Source: Dolichospermum compactum NIES-806 (GTDB lineage: Bacteria; Cyanobacteriota; Cyanobacteriia; Cyanobacteriales; Nostocaceae). Taken from it: DNA of 64,000 nt. Each line of letters begins with the position of its first letter. The stretch's first letter is position 1. The position numbers were made by a program, and so were the translations under genes. The notes under the pieces are model-generated. The model worked only from the letters and a program-made list of their open reading frames with translations. It was not told where the DNA came from and did no database searches. The stretch lies in the NCBI RefSeq assembly GCF_002368115.1, contig NZ_AP018316.1:4267303-4331302 (forward strand), written 5' to 3'. Of this stretch, positions 61,243-64,000 are shown piece after piece.

Positions 61243-61641
61243 ATGCAAATCAAGCTGATTTCCGAAAATAAACTGACAGAGGAGCAGGAAGAACAGGTTT
61301 TTACCCTGCCGATAGCTATCGGACGAGACATAACTCAATTTCCTGCGGTTATCAACGGTGAAACGGTGACTCCTGTAGTTTTATTAGACTCTCATAAGCA
61401 AATTTCTCGGTTTCATGCTCAAATTACCTTAGAAAACAATCAGCTTTATGTAGAAGACAAGAGCGCCAATGGCACTGAAGTTAACGGTGAAAAGCTACTT
61501 AAACAACGTCGGACTTTAAACAGTGGGGATAGACTGGCAATAGGTAATCATACCATTACTGTTATTCTCATAGGACTTACGCAAGTGTCACACCAAAAAT
61601 CTGTTGTAGGGTGCGTCAGACTGCATAAATCCTGCAAATAA
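61243..61641 (+). CDS. FHA-domain protein with element-encoded tail
   Basis: 132 residues. Residues 20-108 form an FHA domain that binds phosphothreonine peptides: GRD at 27-29, SRFHA (55-59), and NGTEVNG (76-82). From residue 110 to the stop the reading frame lies inside the inverted-repeat element at 61572-61694 (GLTQVSHQKSVVGCVRLHKS), so the original C-terminus was replaced. The domain itself looks complete. Upstream spacing shows a stand-alone gene. Confidence 0.8.
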   Translation: MQIKLISENKLTEEQEEQVFTLPIAIGRDITQFPAVINGETVTPVVLLDSHKQISRFHAQITLENNQLYVEDKSANGTEVNGEKLLKQRRTLNSGDRLAIGNHTITVILIGLTQVSHQKSVVGCVRLHKSCK

Positions 61642-61694
61642 ACAGATTGTTGATATTTGACGCACCCTACCAATGTGCCAGTTGCGTAAGTCCT
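61572..61694. mobile_element. 123-bp MITE with AGGACTTACGCAA terminal inverted repeats
   Basis: AGGACTTACGCAA (61572-61584) is the exact complement of TTGCGTAAGTCCT (61682-61694). Nested inside are GTAGGGTGCGTCA and TGACGCACCCTAC, arms shared with the element at 29074-29133. It has no coding capacity of its own. No target-site duplication is certain. Confidence 0.85.
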
Positions 61695-61968
61695 GTGTAT
61701 AATCAAAAAACCTGAAGTTACAGTAGCACAAGCATCTTGCTTGTATTAATTATTCAATTTAACGGCACAACAACTTAACTGGTAAATTGCTTTTTGAAGT
61801 TACAGTAGCACAAGCATCTTGCTTGTATTTTATTACTTTTCATGTCATCACAACAGGTATACTACAAACTGCCTAACAGGTAATGAAATCCCCAAAGCCT
61901 AATAAATCGGTTGTTTATTTTTTGATAAGAAATACTTATAATCTTGTATAACGCTTATGGGTTATAGT
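61642..61968. other. Gene-free interval with twin hairpin repeats
   Basis: Besides the end of the MITE it holds two direct copies (61713-61747 and 61795-61829) of TGAAGTTACAGTAGCACAAG followed by CATCTTGCTTGTATT; each has the small hairpin ACAAGCATCTTGCTTGT. No gene is seen. Confidence 0.7.
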
Positions 61969-63129
61969 CTAGAGAAGAGAAAAGAGTATCCCCACTCCAT
62001 CAATCACCCACCACGGCAGGTGTCCCGGTAGTGCATTCGTACTAAAGGTGTAACTATCGTAACTGAGCCATTCATTATTTTTTCTCCAACCAACGCGGGA
62101 GCCTAACTTCGTAAAAGTATCCCAGTCGTATTCTCCATCTAACTTGCCCCCCAACTCCAGCCAAATTTGCTTTTGTACAGAAAAGCCAAATTTACCATTG
62201 CTATATTTTACCCATAATTGATCCATTTTTCGCAATTCCTGTCTGGGAAAATTTTTCACATCTTCAAATCTTAACCATCCTTCCCGTTCTCGTTTAGTTA
62301 ACTTTTTCATCAATTCCCAAGTTTCTAAATCTGCTTCTCGCCATTTTCCTGCTTTTAACAATGCTTCTAAATTTTGAAATATAACAGGTGTAGGTTCATT
62401 TGTAGGACTAGGATTATTACGAGGGGTATTAGCTTGAGTATTATTTTGAATATTACTAATTAAATTGGGGAATTTTTCCGTCGGGATACCCTGAACTCCA
62501 TCTCTTGCTAACGCTGATTCACTTATGCCAAATTCAGCCTTACCATAAATACCAATTACTTCCCCCTGGTCGTTTAATATTGGTCCTCCACTCATTCCCG
62601 GTCTTGGACTCCCACTCAAAAATAAATCATATCCCAGATTTTCTCTCCTTCCTCTAGCTGTGATTTGGGATGTTAAAAAGAAGTAATTTCGCTCTTGACT
62701 ATTAGAAATAGAAGGAATAGGAAATCCAGAGTTATATACCGTTGCACCTTCTTTAACTGTCCGAGAATCAGCAATTTTAGCAAGGGGATAATTTTGAGAA
62801 CTGGTAAATCTGACTAGGGCTAAATCTAATTTTCCCACAATTTGAGCTTTGTTTTCCATCGGGTATTTTTGCCCGTCATGGGTGATAATTTCATAAATAC
62901 CATATCCCGCTTTTTTAACCACATGATTGGCTGTTAGCACGGTGTAGGTATTACCATTTTTGGCGACAATTACTCCTGAACCTTTACCATCTAATCCACC
63001 AATCATGACGGTGATTGGTTTAGCGATATCATTGACTTGTACAGGAGTTAAGGCAGATACGGGTTGGTATTGTACTAAAGCTAGGGTTGTTGTCCCTAGA
63101 ATTACGCCTAATCCCTGGGAAAATTTCAT
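61969..63129 (-). CDS. Secreted trypsin-like serine protease fused to a GUN4 domain
   Basis: 386 residues. Signal peptide 1-26 (LALVQYQPVSA). S1-type protease domain 35-225 with the triad His69 (TANHVV), Asp102 (LDLALVRF) and Ser180 (GMSGGP). After a Pro/Asn linker (235-250), residues 253-375 match GUN4: LEALLKAGKWREADLETWEL, EREGWLRFEDVKNFP, DQLWVKYSNGKFGFSVQKQI and a final LPGHLPW. GUN4 binds Mg-porphyrins and stimulates Mg-chelatase; in fusions its ligand is unknown. The C-terminus ends in a hydrophobic helix. Periplasmic or lumenal by signal peptide. Confidence 0.88.
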   Translation of the reverse strand: MKFSQGLGVILGTTTLALVQYQPVSALTPVQVNDIAKPITVMIGGLDGKGSGVIVAKNGNTYTVLTANHVVKKAGYGIYEIITHDGQKYPMENKAQIVGKLDLALVRFTSSQNYPLAKIADSRTVKEGATVYNSGFPIPSISNSQERNYFFLTSQITARGRRENLGYDLFLSGSPRPGMSGGPILNDQGEVIGIYGKAEFGISESALARDGVQGIPTEKFPNLISNIQNNTQANTPRNNPSPTNEPTPVIFQNLEALLKAGKWREADLETWELMKKLTKREREGWLRFEDVKNFPRQELRKMDQLWVKYSNGKFGFSVQKQIWLELGGKLDGEYDWDTFTKLGSRVGWRKNNEWLSYDSYTFSTNALPGHLPWWVIDGVGILFSLL

Positions 63130-63794
63130 AGTCCTTTGTCTGTTATAATACTATTTTTTATAGTAGCCTTTCTTTGTACTTCACGCAAAGATGTAAAACA
63201 GCCAGACAGCCAGGGAATAAATTCCCTGTCTGAAAGCTCAAGTCGGTTAAAACCGACTGGGGATTTGATTGGGTTTGCTCAATAGTAATGCACCATGATC
63301 AAGGATTATGGGTAAAATGAGATTCATTTAGGTAGGGTGTGTTAGCGACAGCGTAACGCACCATTATCAATTATTCTTATACATCTGAATATATCTAATA
63401 ATTTATTCAAATGATTCTTCAGCAAAAAAGCACAAGTACCCTATATTCTCAATAATCTTGAGAATTTTCTCAATAAGCTAACGAAAAAAGTTAATTTCAG
63501 GGCTTGAAATTCTCAACTATTTTTTGTACAATTTTTTCAAATAAAATCTGCTTGTGCTTTTTTTAATAAAAAATTTAATTGTTTAGTATCTTAATTGTTT
63601 AGTATCTTAAAATCTGATCAAGGTTGAAGGTTGTGGATGTAGTGGGTAATTTATGAATTACCCATAACCGATATAGCGGTTCTTGGCTGAGTGAAATACA
63701 AGACCCCCAACCCCAACCCCCTCCCCGCAAGCAAGGAGGGGGCTTATGATGTATCTCATTCAAGTGCATACCGATATAAATTACTGATAAATCA
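63130..63794. other. Gene-free interval with several palindromic repeats
   Basis: CAGGGAATAAATTCCCTG (63211-63228), AGTCGGTTAAAACCGACT (63241-63258), GGTGTGTTAGCG...CGTAACGCACC (about 63337-63363) and the MITE-like unit at 63671-63777. TAATTGTTTAGTATCTTAA is repeated in tandem near 63576-63610. No gene found. Confidence 0.6.
63671..63777. repeat. MITE-like element with imperfect TATAGCGGT ends
   Basis: The left end TATAGCGGTTCTTGGCTGAG and the complement of the right end TATATCGGTATGCACTTGAA continue into GTGAAATAC/TGAGATAC, giving imperfect inverted repeats of about 28 bp. The interior is CCCCAACCCC-rich, like the element at 59409-59564. Confidence 0.6.
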
Positions 63795-64000
63795 CTATTG
63801 TGCTGAAAATCTCGCTAATAACTCTTCACGAGATGATTGTAGAAGTAAAGGGGTAAATTCTTCTCTACTCATGGCAATCAGGGGGTTAATGATTCTTGTC
63901 AATTCGGCATCAACTTCACCGAAACGCACTTGCAGAATACTCTCAATCATAGCGCGTCTTTCCCTTTCTACACCAGTTCTAAGTCCTTCCTGTTGTCCTT
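63795..64000 (-). CDS. Rpn/DUF4351-type protein, C-terminal part
   Basis: The window edge cuts the gene; the C-terminal ~67 residues are visible. They read GLRTGVERERRAMIESILQV, RFGEVDAELTRII, SREEFTPLLLQSSREELLARF, ending in a TAG. This is the helical DUF4351-like tail of cyanobacterial Rpn-family recombination-promoting nucleases (PD-(D/E)xK, transposase_31-like), usually 250-320 residues. The catalytic domain lies outside the window. Confidence 0.7.
   Translation of the reverse strand, partial: GQQEGLRTGVERERRAMIESILQVRFGEVDAELTRIINPLIAMSREEFTPLLLQSSREELLARFSAQ

Overview
The window is chromosomal DNA from a cyanobacterium, most likely a filamentous Nostocales (Anabaena/Dolichospermum/Nostoc-like) strain. 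The support is low-to-moderate GC, HIP1 octamers (GCGATCGC, for example at 1106), heptamer and octamer tandem repeats between genes, and cyanobacterium-typical genes: orange carotenoid protein, PSRP-3/Ycf65, a BciB-type divinyl reductase, the desC-desA-desB desaturase cluster and a GUN4-domain protein. The genus is inference. No rRNA, tRNA or CRISPR array was seen.

Layout. 1-6026: a truncated AAA ATPase at the left edge, a pair of half-size UPF0016 transporters, small hypotheticals, a broken HicB-type antitoxin, bciB, a GxxExxY gene bounded by 28-bp inverted repeats, and a methionine gamma-lyase family enzyme. 6092-9518: desC, desA and desB with stem-loop terminators. 9631-19161: DUF3172, Bax inhibitor-1 and AMIN proteins, a 1357-residue hemolysin-type repeat protein built on 714-bp repeats, and a CPA2 cation/proton antiporter with a cytosolic tail. 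19819-24000: an ABC-F ATPase, then a decayed zone with a DUF4258/DUF2283 pair, fragments of TPR and ATPase genes, and an IS66-type element whose transposase is internally deleted. 24094-33092: an M1 aminopeptidase with HEAT-like repeats, DUF3352, a BrnT/BrnA toxin-antitoxin pair, an overlapping XPB helicase/Bax1 nuclease pair, and an adenylate cyclase pseudogene.

33198-46937: a TPR protein, an alpha/beta hydrolase, then a two-gene island of unrecognised proteins (36341-38460). The island sits between two copies of a palindromic repeat, each joined to the 3' end of a carotenoid oxygenase gene. It is followed by the carotenoid oxygenase, era, a dihydrofolate reductase, a TPR protein, ycf65, a predicted pseudokinase with seven WD40 repeats divergent from ocp, and DUF29. 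46980-58164: a matrixin-like protease, secG, gpmI, a PIN/RHH toxin-antitoxin module flanked by 71-bp direct repeats, an AarF kinase, gloB, rplI, dnaB and a PBP4-type carboxypeptidase. 58189-64000: NurA, a TPR protein, a HAD hydrolase, an FHA protein whose tail is encoded by a small inserted element, a serine protease fused to a GUN4 domain, and the end of an Rpn/DUF4351-type gene.

Most loci are housekeeping (central metabolism, translation, replication, secretion, lipid desaturation, photoprotection). The accessory layer is toxin-antitoxin modules plus many short palindromic elements that repeatedly reshape gene ends. The strongest candidate for something undescribed is the 36341-38460 island: its two proteins appear to share three copies of one unnamed domain of roughly 100 residues.
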